64,000 nt of DNA from Alphaproteobacteria bacterium (GTDB lineage Bacteria; Pseudomonadota; Alphaproteobacteria; UBA8366; Aestuariispiraceae), in contig JASJDC010000012.1 of assembly GCA_030065235.1 (NCBI GenBank), positions 1-64,000 of the forward strand. The letters run 5' to 3'. Made by a program: the position numbers and the translations under genes. Position 1 is the first letter of the stretch; the number at the start of each line of letters is the position of its first letter. The notes under the pieces are model-generated. The model made no database searches. It was given only the letters and a program-made list of their open reading frames with translations, and was not told the origin of the DNA. Positions 25,687-34,501 of this stretch are shown here, piece by piece.

Positions 25687-26676
25687 ATGACTATGCATAT
25701 GTTTGCAAGGGGGCTTTTATCGGTTTTCTTAACGCTGCTGGCGGTCGGATGCGTCACTGCGCAGGGCGGCGGCGATGCGGTCCGGATCCCAACGGGGGAT
25801 GGGATTACCGGCTATCACGAGATTCTTGCGGGGAAAGAGCCAAGACCCTTTGAAATAACGGCAAGGGTATTTGCGCCCGCTGAATGCGATGGCGCCGGAC
25901 TGCCCGCTGTGATCATTCAGCACGGTTCGGGGAATCCAAATGTGGACTGGTATCCACGATTGGCGCGTGCTCTTAAAGAAGAAGGTATCGTGGCGATTGT
26001 TCCCAACTCTCATTCCCCAAGGGGAATTCGGGAAACAGGCACAAATCAAGCGCAACTATCGAAGGCTAACAGGGTCTATGACACGTTCTCCGTATTCCGG
26101 TACGTGCAAACCCACCCTTGTGTAGATCCAGAGCGAATTGGCCTGACCGGGTATTCCTTCGGCGGCGTTATTTCAATTGATTCAGTAGAATCGGCGCTCG
26201 CGGACCGTTTGGGGGGCGGTCGTGTCTATAAGGCGACCCTGCCGGTATATCCCTCATGTCAGGGGATTTTTGAGGTTACGCGCCCAACGAATACGAAAGT
26301 CCACATGCTACTCGGCGAAGCAGACGACTACACGCCGGCTTCATATTGTCTCGACAGCATTGATGCGCGTCGGGCCAGTGGATGGGACATTGAGGCAACC
26401 GTTTTCGAAGGCGCGCATCACGGTTTCAATCGCACCTTCCCCGTTAGGCGGCTACCGAATAACTGGGCCTTCGGCGATTGCGGCGTCTTCCTGATCGGAG
26501 AAGACGGATATGAGGTGAGCGTCGAGCACGGCGCTTCGACGGAGTTCGGTTGGACCGCCTTCGCCAACACACTTGTCGAGCGATGCGCAAGACGCGGGCC
26601 CAGCTTCGGCGGTTCGCCTGCGCTGAGCCAAAAGACGCTCGATTTCACGGTCGCCTACTTCAAGGAAAACCTCTAG
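25687..26676 (+). CDS. Dienelactone-hydrolase-like lipoprotein (intact paralogue)
   Basis: 329 residues, a clear duplicate of the preceding gene. Lipobox LLAVGC at about residues 18-23 predicts lipid attachment and location in the periplasm or outer membrane. Nucleophile is in LTGYSFGGVIS, Asp in LLGEADDYTP and His in FEGAHHGFN; the C-terminal region (LPNNWAFGDCGVFLIGEDGY) is intact. The family hydrolyses esters or lactones. Three close ATGs (25687, 25693, 25699 area) follow TAGGGGA, so the precise start is open. It begins 24 bases after the paralogue. Confidence 0.82.
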   Translation: MTMHMFARGLLSVFLTLLAVGCVTAQGGGDAVRIPTGDGITGYHEILAGKEPRPFEITARVFAPAECDGAGLPAVIIQHGSGNPNVDWYPRLARALKEEGIVAIVPNSHSPRGIRETGTNQAQLSKANRVYDTFSVFRYVQTHPCVDPERIGLTGYSFGGVISIDSVESALADRLGGGRVYKATLPVYPSCQGIFEVTRPTNTKVHMLLGEADDYTPASYCLDSIDARRASGWDIEATVFEGAHHGFNRTFPVRRLPNNWAFGDCGVFLIGEDGYEVSVEHGASTEFGWTAFANTLVERCARRGPSFGGSPALSQKTLDFTVAYFKENL

Positions 26677-26703
26677 GGCCGCGCCGTTTGGATAAGCCCG
26701 CGC

Positions 26704-27702
26704 CTAGAGCCAGTCGGGCGCGGGCAGGTCCTTGCTCTTCAGGAATTCCGGGTTGAAGAGTTTCGACTGATAGCGCTGGCCGCCGTCACACAGGATGGTG
26801 ACGATCGTGTGGCCGGGGCCGAGCTTTTTGGCCAGTTTGATCGCGCCCATCACATTGAGCGCCGCCGAGCCGCCCATCAGCAACCCTTCGTGGCGCAACA
26901 GGTCGAAGCAGACAGGCAGCCATTCGGCGTCCGGCACGCGGAAGGGCTCGTCCACCTCCAACCCTTCCAGATTGCCGGTGATCCGGCCCTGGCCGATGCC
27001 CTCGGTGATGCTGCCGCCCTCGCTGGCGAGTTCGCCCGTGGTGAAATAGCTGTAGAGCGCCGCGCCCATCGGATCGGCAAGACCGATGACGATGTCCTTC
27101 TTCTTCGCGCGCAGATACTCCGCTGTCCCGGCCAGGGTGCCGCCGGTGCCGACCGCGCAGATAAAGCCATCGATCTGACCGTCGGTCTGATCCCAAATCT
27201 CCGGTCCGGTGCCGCGCACATGGGCGTTCCGGTTCGACAGATTGTCCCATTGATTGGCGTAAAGCACGCCGTGCGGTTCGCTCGTCACCAGCTCTTCCGC
27301 CGTGCGCTTGGCGACATGCACATAGTTGCCGGGATCGCGATAGGGCAGGGCCGGGTTTTCCCGCAACTCCGCGCCGCACAGGCGCAGCATGTCCTTTTTC
27401 TCCTGGCTCTGCGTCTCCGGAATGATGATCAGCGTCCGATAGCCGCGCGCCCGGGCGACCAGCGCCAGACCGATGCCGGTATTGCCGGCGGTGCCTTCGA
27501 CGATCAGGCCGCCGGGCTCCAACGCGCCCCGTTCCTCGGCGTCGAGCACGATATGTTTCGCCGCCCGATCTTTCACTGAGCCGCCAGGGTTCAGGAACTC
27601 GGCCTTGCCGAGGATCGTGCAGCCGGTCTCCTCGGACGCTTTACGCAGCTTGATCAGCGGCGTGTTTCCAACCGTGCCCACGAAACCGTCGGTAAATCGC
27701 AT
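26704..27702 (-). CDS. cysK: Cysteine synthase A
   Basis: 332 residues of the PLP-dependent fold II family. The Schiff-base Lys lies in LNPGGSVKDRAAKHIV, the phosphate- and substrate-binding loop is VEGTAGNTGIGLAL, and the cofactor-phosphate loop is CAVGTGGTLAG. It forms cysteine from O-acetylserine and sulfide, downstream of the sulfate-activating genes at 14937-17701. The sequence resembles the longer cysteine-synthase subgroup (with EPHGVLYANQWDNLSN) seen in alphaproteobacteria and fungi. Confidence 0.9.
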   Translation of the reverse strand: MRFTDGFVGTVGNTPLIKLRKASEETGCTILGKAEFLNPGGSVKDRAAKHIVLDAEERGALEPGGLIVEGTAGNTGIGLALVARARGYRTLIIIPETQSQEKKDMLRLCGAELRENPALPYRDPGNYVHVAKRTAEELVTSEPHGVLYANQWDNLSNRNAHVRGTGPEIWDQTDGQIDGFICAVGTGGTLAGTAEYLRAKKKDIVIGLADPMGAALYSYFTTGELASEGGSITEGIGQGRITGNLEGLEVDEPFRVPDAEWLPVCFDLLRHEGLLMGGSAALNVMGAIKLAKKLGPGHTIVTILCDGGQRYQSKLFNPEFLKSKDLPAPDWL

Positions 27703-27782
27703 GGCGGTTTGCTCCAGTCAGTGTCTGCCTTGGCCGCCACTATAGAGCCGCGCCGCCCGGTTGAAAGCCAGGACGCGGCGGA

Positions 27783-28415
27783 TCAGACGCCCCAATCCGC
27801 ACGGACCCGATCACGATGCCGCGAGAGCCAGTAGAGCACGATCAGGGCGTGCCCCGTCTTGACCTGGCCCGCGTCGGCGAGTGCGAGCGCCTCGTCGAGC
27901 GAAAGAGCGATGATGCGGATATCCTCGCCTTCCGACTCCAACCCGTGGAAAGCGTCGCCGTCGGGGCGATCCGAGAGGTCGACGCGGCCGATATAGGGAC
28001 GTACATACTCGGCCACCCCGCCGGGGCTGGGATAGAAGCATGGGGCCTCGAACAGCTCGGCGATCGTCAGGCCCGCTTCCTCAATGCTCTCGCGACGCGC
28101 CACGCTTTCCGGCGCCTCTCCGGGTTCCCGCCAGCCTGCGACAGGCTCCAGCATCCAGGGATGCGGGTCGCCTGCGGCCGCTGGACCCGCTCTAAATTGT
28201 TCGATCAGGACGACCCGGTCCAACACCGGATCGTAAGGCAGGCAGCAAACTGCCTCGCCATGGTCCAGCACCTCGCGCGTCAAGGGCGCGCTGACCCCGC
28301 CCTGGTAGAGCGCATGGCGAATCCTGTAAATAGATAATGTGAAGAAACCGTCATAAGGTTCTGATTTCGATAGGATTTCGAAATCGTTGCGGCCCAGGCG
28401 AGTGGGTTCGTTCAT
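27783..28415 (-). CDS. nudF: Nudix hydrolase, ADP-ribose pyrophosphatase type
   Basis: 210 residues. The Nudix box runs GWREPGEAPESVARRESIEE-AGL with all metal-binding glutamates, followed by FYPSPGGVAEYVRPYIGRVD, characteristic of ADP-ribose diphosphatases. They cut ADP-ribose to AMP and ribose 5-phosphate. The N-terminal beta domain (FFTLSIYRIRHALYQGGVSA) fits dimeric NudF. It lies between cysK and a desaturase, all on the same strand with gaps. Confidence 0.88.
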   Translation of the reverse strand: MNEPTRLGRNDFEILSKSEPYDGFFTLSIYRIRHALYQGGVSAPLTREVLDHGEAVCCLPYDPVLDRVVLIEQFRAGPAAAGDPHPWMLEPVAGWREPGEAPESVARRESIEEAGLTIAELFEAPCFYPSPGGVAEYVRPYIGRVDLSDRPDGDAFHGLESEGEDIRIIALSLDEALALADAGQVKTGHALIVLYWLSRHRDRVRADWGV

Positions 28416-28459
28416 AGGGCGGTTCCCCTGCAGCGATCGGGATGGGATTCCCTTTCTGA

Positions 28460-29428
28460 CTAACGGGGCGGGTCGGCCGGTGGCAAGGTCTGTTCAAGGG
28501 CCGGATGCTGTTTCGGCTTAAGAAAGTAGCGCGCCACTATGCCGCTATACCCCGAATAGAACACAGCGTTGCTCAGATAGGCCGCGCGGTCGCGCCGATA
28601 GGCGGCCGGGATCCGGTTCCAAGGCAGTCCGGGCTGCTGGTGATGCACGATATGGAGGTTGTTGTTGAGATAGAGCAGGCCGCTGAGCCAGCCGCCTTCG
28701 ACGATCGCGGTCCGATCGTCCTGGTTCGGGCCGGGCTGATGCTCGGCGAAGGACCGCAGCAAGGTGAGCGTCACGGATGGCAGCACGAACAAAAGGACGT
28801 ACTCGGCAAGGGAAAGGCCGACGCTCCAGACGGCCGCGATGACGGGAACGAGGCCGAGCGCGTGCAGGGCCCAGGCGCGGCCGTGCTGGAATCGGCCAGC
28901 GAGAAGGGCGCGGATTTCGGAAAGCCAGAACCCGCCGACACAGAGGAATGGGCCAAGGGTTAAGCGCCCCAACAGCGTCTGATTGGCCCAGAGCAGCGCC
29001 CGCCTTATGCGGCCGGCCCGACGCCAGGCCGCTTCGGTCACATAGAATGACTCAGGATCGTCGACCGGATCGGTCAAATGCGGCGTTAGGTGATGCGCCA
29101 GGTGAAGGTCGCGATAGCGCTGGTAAGGCAGCCAAAGGCCCAAAGCCGGGAAGCCGAGCGCCTCGTTGAACTGCGCCGAGCGTGTCGGGTGGCCATGAAT
29201 CAGCTCATGCTGTAATTGGCTATGCCAACAGGTCGCGAAAGCGCCGAGCGGCAGTACAACCCACCAGGGCGCCTGCGGCGTCAGCCAGAGCGCGAACAGC
29301 CAGAGGCCATAGACAGCGGCCGCGAGACCGAGGGTCGGCCATTCGACAGCGCCGATCGATATCGTTCCAGAAAAGGACTTTGGGCGGACCGCTGCGCCGC
29401 CTTCAACTCGATAAACGCTGTCGCTCAT
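28460..29428 (-). CDS. Membrane fatty acid desaturase
   Basis: 322 residues from ATG 29428. Three His boxes that ligate the di-iron site are present: HELIH (in QLQHELIHGHPT), HLAHH (RDLHLAHHLTPH) and HIVHH (NNLHIVHHQQPGLPW). Four or more hydrophobic segments place it in the membrane. The family inserts double bonds or hydroxylates acyl chains; regiochemistry cannot be told. The gene is divergent from an XRE regulator whose relatives often control lipid genes, suggesting regulation by that protein. Confidence 0.88.
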   Translation of the reverse strand: MSDSVYRVEGGAAVRPKSFSGTISIGAVEWPTLGLAAAVYGLWLFALWLTPQAPWWVVLPLGAFATCWHSQLQHELIHGHPTRSAQFNEALGFPALGLWLPYQRYRDLHLAHHLTPHLTDPVDDPESFYVTEAAWRRAGRIRRALLWANQTLLGRLTLGPFLCVGGFWLSEIRALLAGRFQHGRAWALHALGLVPVIAAVWSVGLSLAEYVLLFVLPSVTLTLLRSFAEHQPGPNQDDRTAIVEGGWLSGLLYLNNNLHIVHHQQPGLPWNRIPAAYRRDRAAYLSNAVFYSGYSGIVARYFLKPKQHPALEQTLPPADPPR

Positions 29429-29643
29429 GCAGGTTGGGTTCCTTATCGCGATCATCTCGCGCAGCGCCGCTGTTCCGCGCGGTCGCCGCGCCCTCAAGCT
29501 CGCTACCAACACCAAAGCATGATGCACAATGTGAGAGTTATCGTTGTTTCTTGACGTTTGGTGATATAAGTAAACACATGAGGGATTTGGATATTCACGA
29601 GACAAGTTTGAGGCGTTCAGTCCACAGTCAGGAGGGGAGCGGC

Positions 29644-30558
29644 GTGCGAACCGAGTCGGTCTCGGGCCATGCCCCGGCGCATGGTTCCGCGCGCAGCGAC
29701 GAGCGGCGCGAGACGGTCTTGTTGTTCCGCGGCCGGCTGCAAGACGCGATGGATCGCGCCAAGATGTCGAAATCGGCCCTGGCGCGGGAAATCGGCGTTG
29801 ATCGCTCGACGCTGTCCCAGTTGCTCGCCTCGGACAATGACCGCCTGCCGCGCGCCGACACGGTCGCCGCCGCCGCCCGCGCCCTGAATATCAGCCTGGA
29901 TTGGCTGATGGGCCTTTCCGCCTTTGAACGCTCAAACGCGGATATTCTGCACGAGTTTTTCGAGTTCGCGCCCAGCGAACGGACGCCGGTGGACGCCAAC
30001 ATCGCCCAATGGCACGCCGAAGCGATGGGTCAGAAGATCCGCTATGTCCCCGCCACGCTGCCGGAACTGTTTAAGACCGAAGCCACGATCGAGCATGAAT
30101 TCCGGGACTTCGCCGCTAAGACGACGCGCCAGGCCAAGGCGGCCTCGGAAGATAAACGCGCATTCTCGCGCATGCCGTCCGCCGATATGGAAATGTGCAT
30201 GCCGGTTCAGGCCCTGCGTGACTACGCGGCGGGGGCGGGCATATGGCGCGGTGTAAGCGTAGCGGACCGGCGAGAACAGCTTTTGCAGATGGCCCAGATG
30301 GCCGACGCGCTTTATCCGAAACTGCGCTTCTATCTGTTCGACGGGCTGACGCACTATTCCGCTCCCTACACGATTTTCGGGGTCGGCCGGGCCGCAGTCT
30401 ATCTTGGCCAAATGTTCTTCGCCTTCACGACCCTGGAGCATGTCCGCGTCCTGACCAATCATTTCGACGATCTGATCCGGGCGGCCGTGGTCCATAGCCA
30501 CGAGGTCTCGGATCATATTCGCGCCATGGTGGATGCGCTTGAGGAGGACGGCGCCTGA
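29644..30558 (+). CDS. XRE-family helix-turn-helix regulator with large C-terminal domain
   Basis: 304 residues from GTG 29644, behind AGGAGGGG; ATG 29578 would add 22 residues. The helix-turn-helix is FRGRLQDAMDRAKMSKSALA followed by REIGVDRSTLSQLLA. A domain of about 200 residues follows (FFEFAPSERTPVDANIAQWH, YSAPYTIFGVGRAAVYLGQM), conserved-looking but unnamed; it may sense a ligand. It is divergent from the desaturase and overlaps the translation start region of the PhnD-like gene, so both are probably one operon. Confidence 0.78.
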   Translation: MRTESVSGHAPAHGSARSDERRETVLLFRGRLQDAMDRAKMSKSALAREIGVDRSTLSQLLASDNDRLPRADTVAAAARALNISLDWLMGLSAFERSNADILHEFFEFAPSERTPVDANIAQWHAEAMGQKIRYVPATLPELFKTEATIEHEFRDFAAKTTRQAKAASEDKRAFSRMPSADMEMCMPVQALRDYAAGAGIWRGVSVADRREQLLQMAQMADALYPKLRFYLFDGLTHYSAPYTIFGVGRAAVYLGQMFFAFTTLEHVRVLTNHFDDLIRAAVVHSHEVSDHIRAMVDALEEDGA

Positions 30559-30596
30559 TTGAGCGAGCCGAATCGCCCAGCGTCGCCTCGCTGCCG

Positions 30597-31379
30597 ATGT
30601 ACCGGCCGGCGGGGCATGCCGCCAAGACCGGTGCGTTGTGGACGGCGCTGCGGCCCTATTTCGCTCGGGAGGGGTTAGCCGACATCCCGGCGACCCTGGA
30701 CCCGCCTGAACCGATCGACCGGTGTTGGCGCGCGGAGAACCTCTTCCTGAGCCAAACCTGCGGTTATCCGCTGGTGATCGCGCTAGGCCCGTCGGTCTCC
30801 GTGGTCGCCACGCCGGTCTATGAGTCTGCTTTTTGCGACGGCGCCTCTTATCGCAATCTGATCTTGTGCGCTGATGATGCAGATTTCCGAGATGTCGCCG
30901 GGTTGGCCGGCCGCCAGATGGCTTACAACGAAACCAGTTCTTACTCCGGCTATGACGCATGGCGTCGGGTCTTGCGCGATGCGGGCGCGCCGACGATTGA
31001 GCCGACAGATAATTTCAGCCAAACCATGGCCACAGGGGCGCATGCGGCCAGCATGGCGGCGGTGGCGCAGGGACGCGCCGATGTCTGCAGCGTAGATTGC
31101 GTCACCTACGATCTGCTTCAACGTCACGATCCAGAGGCTTGCGCCGGGCTGCGGATAATGGTGCAAGGGCCGCTCGCGCCGGGACTGCCGCTGGTGACGC
31201 GCGGCGACCGACCGGCGGGTGAGATCGCGGCGATGCGCCGCGCATTGAGCGCCTTTTGCGCCGATCCTGTGACAGAGCCGGTCCGGCGCCCGTTTCTGTG
31301 GCGAGATATCGAGACCGTCGATCGGGCCGCGTATGAAGCCGCTGTCGTCGGGCCCCGTTGGGACGGCGAACATGAATAG
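30597..31379 (+). CDS. Cytosolic PhnD-like substrate-binding protein
   Basis: 260 residues from ATG 30597. The family is the PhnD / phosphonate-binding periplasmic fold (FLSQTCGYPLVIALGPSVSV, GLAGRQMAYNETSSYSGYD, VAQGRADVCSVDCVTYDLL), but there is no signal peptide. Homology-like sequence (SVASLPMY, the first beta strand) begins before this ATG. It could be reached from ATT 30558 or CTG 30555, which sit 7-10 bases after GAGGAGG and overlap the upstream stop. A ligand-sensing partner for the XRE regulator is a reasonable guess. Confidence 0.72.
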   Translation: MYRPAGHAAKTGALWTALRPYFAREGLADIPATLDPPEPIDRCWRAENLFLSQTCGYPLVIALGPSVSVVATPVYESAFCDGASYRNLILCADDADFRDVAGLAGRQMAYNETSSYSGYDAWRRVLRDAGAPTIEPTDNFSQTMATGAHAASMAAVAQGRADVCSVDCVTYDLLQRHDPEACAGLRIMVQGPLAPGLPLVTRGDRPAGEIAAMRRALSAFCADPVTEPVRRPFLWRDIETVDRAAYEAAVVGPRWDGEHE

Positions 31380-31450
31380 ACGCGGTCCAGATAGCCTTAG
31401 GGCGACGGCAAGGTCTTGCGAATTTGGCGCAGGGATTTGAGAAAGGCCCG

Positions 31451-32290
31451 ATGACCGAAGATCCGCACCAGGATGCGCCGCCCAAGGCCGACAACCCGAA
31501 ATCCGAGCGCGCGCCGGGCCGCGCCCATGACGTCATTTCGGCGCTTCTCTACCGCAGGGTTCGCGCGCTGGACCCGAAGCGCTTTGCTGAGACACGGCTT
31601 CGGGGCGACTCCGGTTTCTCCTTCGCTGAAGACACGCATCTGGTTCCGCTCACAACGGTCGAGTTCGGCGCGGCGGCGCGACACTATCCGATCGTCTTTA
31701 ACAATGATGATGTCTGTTCGCCGGTCGCGATCGTCGGCGTAACCGATCGGCACAATCTATTCGTTGATGCGGGCGGCGGCTGGGCCGAAGGCTGCTATAT
31801 CCCGGCCTTCATCCGGCGCTATCCGTTCATATTACTGCGCGGCGGCGCGGAATCGGAAGACCTACAGCTTTGCGTTGACGCAGAGGCGCCGCATCTTTCG
31901 GAAGAGGGTGCCGGCCTGCCGCTCTTCACTGACGGAAAGCCCGCCTCGATCGTCGATAAGATTGGGCGGTTCAACGCCTCCTACACGCGCGAAACCCTGC
32001 GCACCCGCGCCTTTAGCCAAGCGTGTCAGGACCAAGGCCTGATGATCGACCGCGCGGTCGATTATCCGTTGCCGGACGGACGGAAATTGAGACTGCGCGG
32101 CTTCAAGGTGATTGATCCCGATCGGCTGCGCGGCCTGCCGGACGATCAGGTTGTGCATTGGTGGCGTAACGGTTTTTTGCCGTTGGCCGTGGCGCATCTG
32201 ACCTCGTTGGGCAACTTCGGGCGGCTTTTTCATCGCGCCCATCGTCAAGCTGAGCAGGAACTGGCCAACGACCCGTTCAGCGCCACGTAG
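31451..32290 (+). CDS. SapC family protein
   Basis: 279 residues from ATG 31451, preceded by GAGAAAGG. The SapC signature runs through HYPIVFNNDDVCSPVAIVGV, GWAEGCYIPAFIRRYPFILL and the C-terminal WWRNGFLPLAVAHLTSLGNF. The family is named after a Campylobacter S-layer-locus gene, but its function in proteobacteria is unproved. It has no signal peptide. It starts 71 bases after the PhnD-like gene and may be in the same operon. Confidence 0.82.
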   Translation: MTEDPHQDAPPKADNPKSERAPGRAHDVISALLYRRVRALDPKRFAETRLRGDSGFSFAEDTHLVPLTTVEFGAAARHYPIVFNNDDVCSPVAIVGVTDRHNLFVDAGGGWAEGCYIPAFIRRYPFILLRGGAESEDLQLCVDAEAPHLSEEGAGLPLFTDGKPASIVDKIGRFNASYTRETLRTRAFSQACQDQGLMIDRAVDYPLPDGRKLRLRGFKVIDPDRLRGLPDDQVVHWWRNGFLPLAVAHLTSLGNFGRLFHRAHRQAEQELANDPFSAT

Positions 32291-32356
32291 CCGAAACCAA
32301 GCGCGCCGGTTCCGGAAGGGGCCGGGTTTTTGGAGTGCGGGAGCGATATTGGGAGG

Positions 32357-33097
32357 CTAGTCGAACAGGGCGTCGATTTCCGCCTGGGTGATTCCCTCGT
32401 TGCCGGATTGCGGGCCCTGCAGCAGCGACTCCTCGCCCGCTTCCTCATCGTCTGAGGTGGGAACGGGCAGGTCCTCGAACGCCTGTACGCCCCAGATTGA
32501 AATCATCGCTAGAATGCGGTCCTCAATAAAGCGCACGGTCTTCAGGACCTTGGTGATGCGCTGACCGGTGATGTCCTGGAAATTACAGGCCTCCAGGATC
32601 AGCGTAAGTTGGTCATTGGCCCGGTCGATGGTCTCAATGATTTCCTGGTCCTCATGCGCCATGCCGGCGACGGCGCTCATGATCGCTTCGATCTGTTCCG
32701 TGGCGGCCAGGATGCTCTGGGTCGCGCTTTCCGTGGCCAAGACGATTTCGTCCAGTTCGCTATGCGCCTTTTCGAACTGGTCGTCCTCATTGTCCGGATG
32801 TTTGATCTGGGCGATCTCCATCTTGGTCTTGGCGATGACCCGCACCATCTGAGCGATCTCGATGCGCACATCCTTGGCCATCTCGGAATCCTCGGGACCG
32901 ATGACATCGTTATCCCGCAAGACGGTCTTGAGATCGCTGACTTCCGTGCGCAGGGCCTCGATCGCCGCCAGCACCTCGGTATTGTCCACAGCGCCGGCCG
33001 GCACCGGCGCCGCATCGTCGGCGCCGCCCGCCTGCTGGCGTCTCTGGCGCAGCAGCTTCTCCGCCGAGAATTCCTTGCGTTGTGTAACGCCGGGCAT
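32357..33097 (-). CDS. cheZ: CheZ-type protein phosphatase with FliM-like tail
   Basis: 246 residues, mostly helical. The catalytic helix reads CNFQDITGQRITKV with D175 and Q179 at the positions of E. coli CheZ Asp143 and Gln147, which attack phospho-CheY. The C-terminus GITQAEIDALFD (residues 235-246) resembles the CheY-binding peptide of FliM and CheZ. The protein would end chemotactic signals by dephosphorylating CheY. No other chemotaxis gene is nearby. An inverted repeat lies 51-70 bases upstream (33148-33167). Confidence 0.85.
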   Translation of the reverse strand: MPGVTQRKEFSAEKLLRQRRQQAGGADDAAPVPAGAVDNTEVLAAIEALRTEVSDLKTVLRDNDVIGPEDSEMAKDVRIEIAQMVRVIAKTKMEIAQIKHPDNEDDQFEKAHSELDEIVLATESATQSILAATEQIEAIMSAVAGMAHEDQEIIETIDRANDQLTLILEACNFQDITGQRITKVLKTVRFIEDRILAMISIWGVQAFEDLPVPTSDDEEAGEESLLQGPQSGNEGITQAEIDALFD

Positions 33098-33147
33098 GGG
33101 ACGGTTCCTTTCGGAGTTGATGCAGGCCGAATTTCAGTCGCTCATCT

Positions 33148-33167
33148 ATATCAGAATTGCCTGATAT
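33148..33167. promoter_or_regulatory. Inverted repeat upstream of cheZ
   Basis: ATATCAG (33148-33154) and CTGATAT (33161-33167) form a perfect seven-base inverted repeat with a six-base spacer, 51-70 bases before the cheZ start. It is A/T rich in a GC-rich surrounding. It could be an operator. The regulator is unknown. Confidence 0.4.
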
Positions 33168-33323
33168 CAAGCGATAGGGTGGCCCAATCCGGGCCTACAG
33201 GCAAGGCGCCACCCGCCCTTCATCGGCGGACCAGGCCGTCCGCCAAAGTCACGGACGGCGCGGCGTATGCGTCTCGACAAGTCGGCTTGGACGGGCGTCC
33301 GTCTTTCAGGCTGAGGCGCGGCG

Positions 33324-34430
33324 TCAGCGGAGACGCGCGCCGTCTGCGTCGAACGCCATGACCTCGGTCCCGATATGGACGGTGATGTCCTGACCCGGCG
33401 CCGCGTCGCGGCCTTCGCGGGTTTCTATCACGACTTGCCCTAGATGGTCTGGGTCGCCGTCTCCATCTTGGGCGTGGGGCGGTTTGGCGTAGAGGAAGGA
33501 CCGTCCGCCGAGATGCTCGACGACCTCCGCCTTCAGGGTCAACGCGGTCTCGCCGGCGGCGTTGAAATGCTCGGGCCGCACGCCGATGGTGATGCGCGCC
33601 CCGACTTGCGGCCGGTTGGCGAGCGACAGCGTCAGTTCGGCGTCGTCATAGTCGGTCAGCAGCACTTTGCAGCCGCCGCCGTCCGAGGAGGCGACGCGGC
33701 CTTTCAGGAAATTCATCGCCGGCGAGCCGATAAAGCCGGCGACGAAGATATTGTCCGGATCGTCATAGAGGTCGAGCGGCGCGCCAACCTGTTCGACGCG
33801 CCCGTCCCGGAGCACGACGATCTTGTCCGCCATGGTCATCGCCTCGACCTGATCGTGGGTGACATAGATCATCGTCGCGTCCAACTCGCTGTGTAGCTTC
33901 GCGATTTCGACCCGCATCGCCACCCGCAATTCCGCGTCCAGGTTGGACAGGGGCTCGTCGAACAGGAATACATCGGGATTGCGGACGATGGCGCGGCCGA
34001 TGGCGACGCGTTGGCGCTGGCCGCCGGAGAGGGCCTTGGGCTTGCGGTCCAACAGCGCATCGAGCTGCAGGATGCGCGCGGCCTCGACGACGCGGGCGTC
34101 GATCTCCGCCTTCGGTACTTTGTTCATGCGCAGGCCGAAACCCATATTCTCGGCGACCGTCATATGCGGATAAAGCGCATAGGTCTGAAACACCATGGCG
34201 ACTCCGCGTTCCGAGGCGTCGACCTCGGTGACATCGCGTTGGCCGATGCTGATCGACCCTTCGGTCGTATCCTCCAGCCCGGCGATCATCCGCAGCAGGG
34301 TGGACTTGCCGCAGCCCGACGGCCCGACGAAGACGCAGAACTCGCCATGCTCGATATTCAGGTCGACCCCGTGGATCACCTGAACCTCGCCGAAGCGTTT
34401 GACCGCGTTTTGCAAAGTGAGACCGGTCAT
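33324..34430 (-). CDS. Sugar ABC transporter ATP-binding protein (UgpC/MsmK type)
   Basis: 368 residues. Walker [11 protein letters not shown]-loop [12 protein letters not shown], signature LSGGQRQR, Walker [13 protein letters not shown] and switch His in [11 protein letters not shown] are all intact. A regulatory OB-type domain ([23 protein letters not shown]) follows from about residue 240, as in MalK-like ATPases of carbohydrate importers. It is encoded apart from, and opposite to, the binding protein and permeases at 35612-38729, separated by the IclR gene, and probably powers that importer. Confidence 0.92.
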   Translation of the reverse strand: MTGLTLQNAVKRFGEVQVIHGVDLNIEHGEFCVFVGPSGCGKSTLLRMIAGLEDTTEGSISIGQRDVTEVDASERGVAMVFQTYALYPHMTVAENMGFGLRMNKVPKAEIDARVVEAARILQLDALLDRKPKALSGGQRQRVAIGRAIVRNPDVFLFDEPLSNLDAELRVAMRVEIAKLHSELDATMIYVTHDQVEAMTMADKIVVLRDGRVEQVGAPLDLYDDPDNIFVAGFIGSPAMNFLKGRVASSDGGGCKVLLTDYDDAELTLSLANRPQVGARITIGVRPEHFNAAGETALTLKAEVVEHLGGRSFLYAKPPHAQDGDGDPDHLGQVVIETREGRDAAPGQDITVHIGTEVMAFDADGARLR

Positions 34431-34501
34431 GCCATTCCTCCTAGACCATCCCGTCGAGGCCGTTGCGACCGGCCCGGTATTTCACGCTCTCAAAGGCGCT
34501 T

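Noticed and set aside
29182-29643. N-terminal extension of the XRE regulator
   Set aside because: It overlaps the divergent desaturase gene and lacks homology-like sequence; the GTG at 29644 has the best ribosome-binding site.
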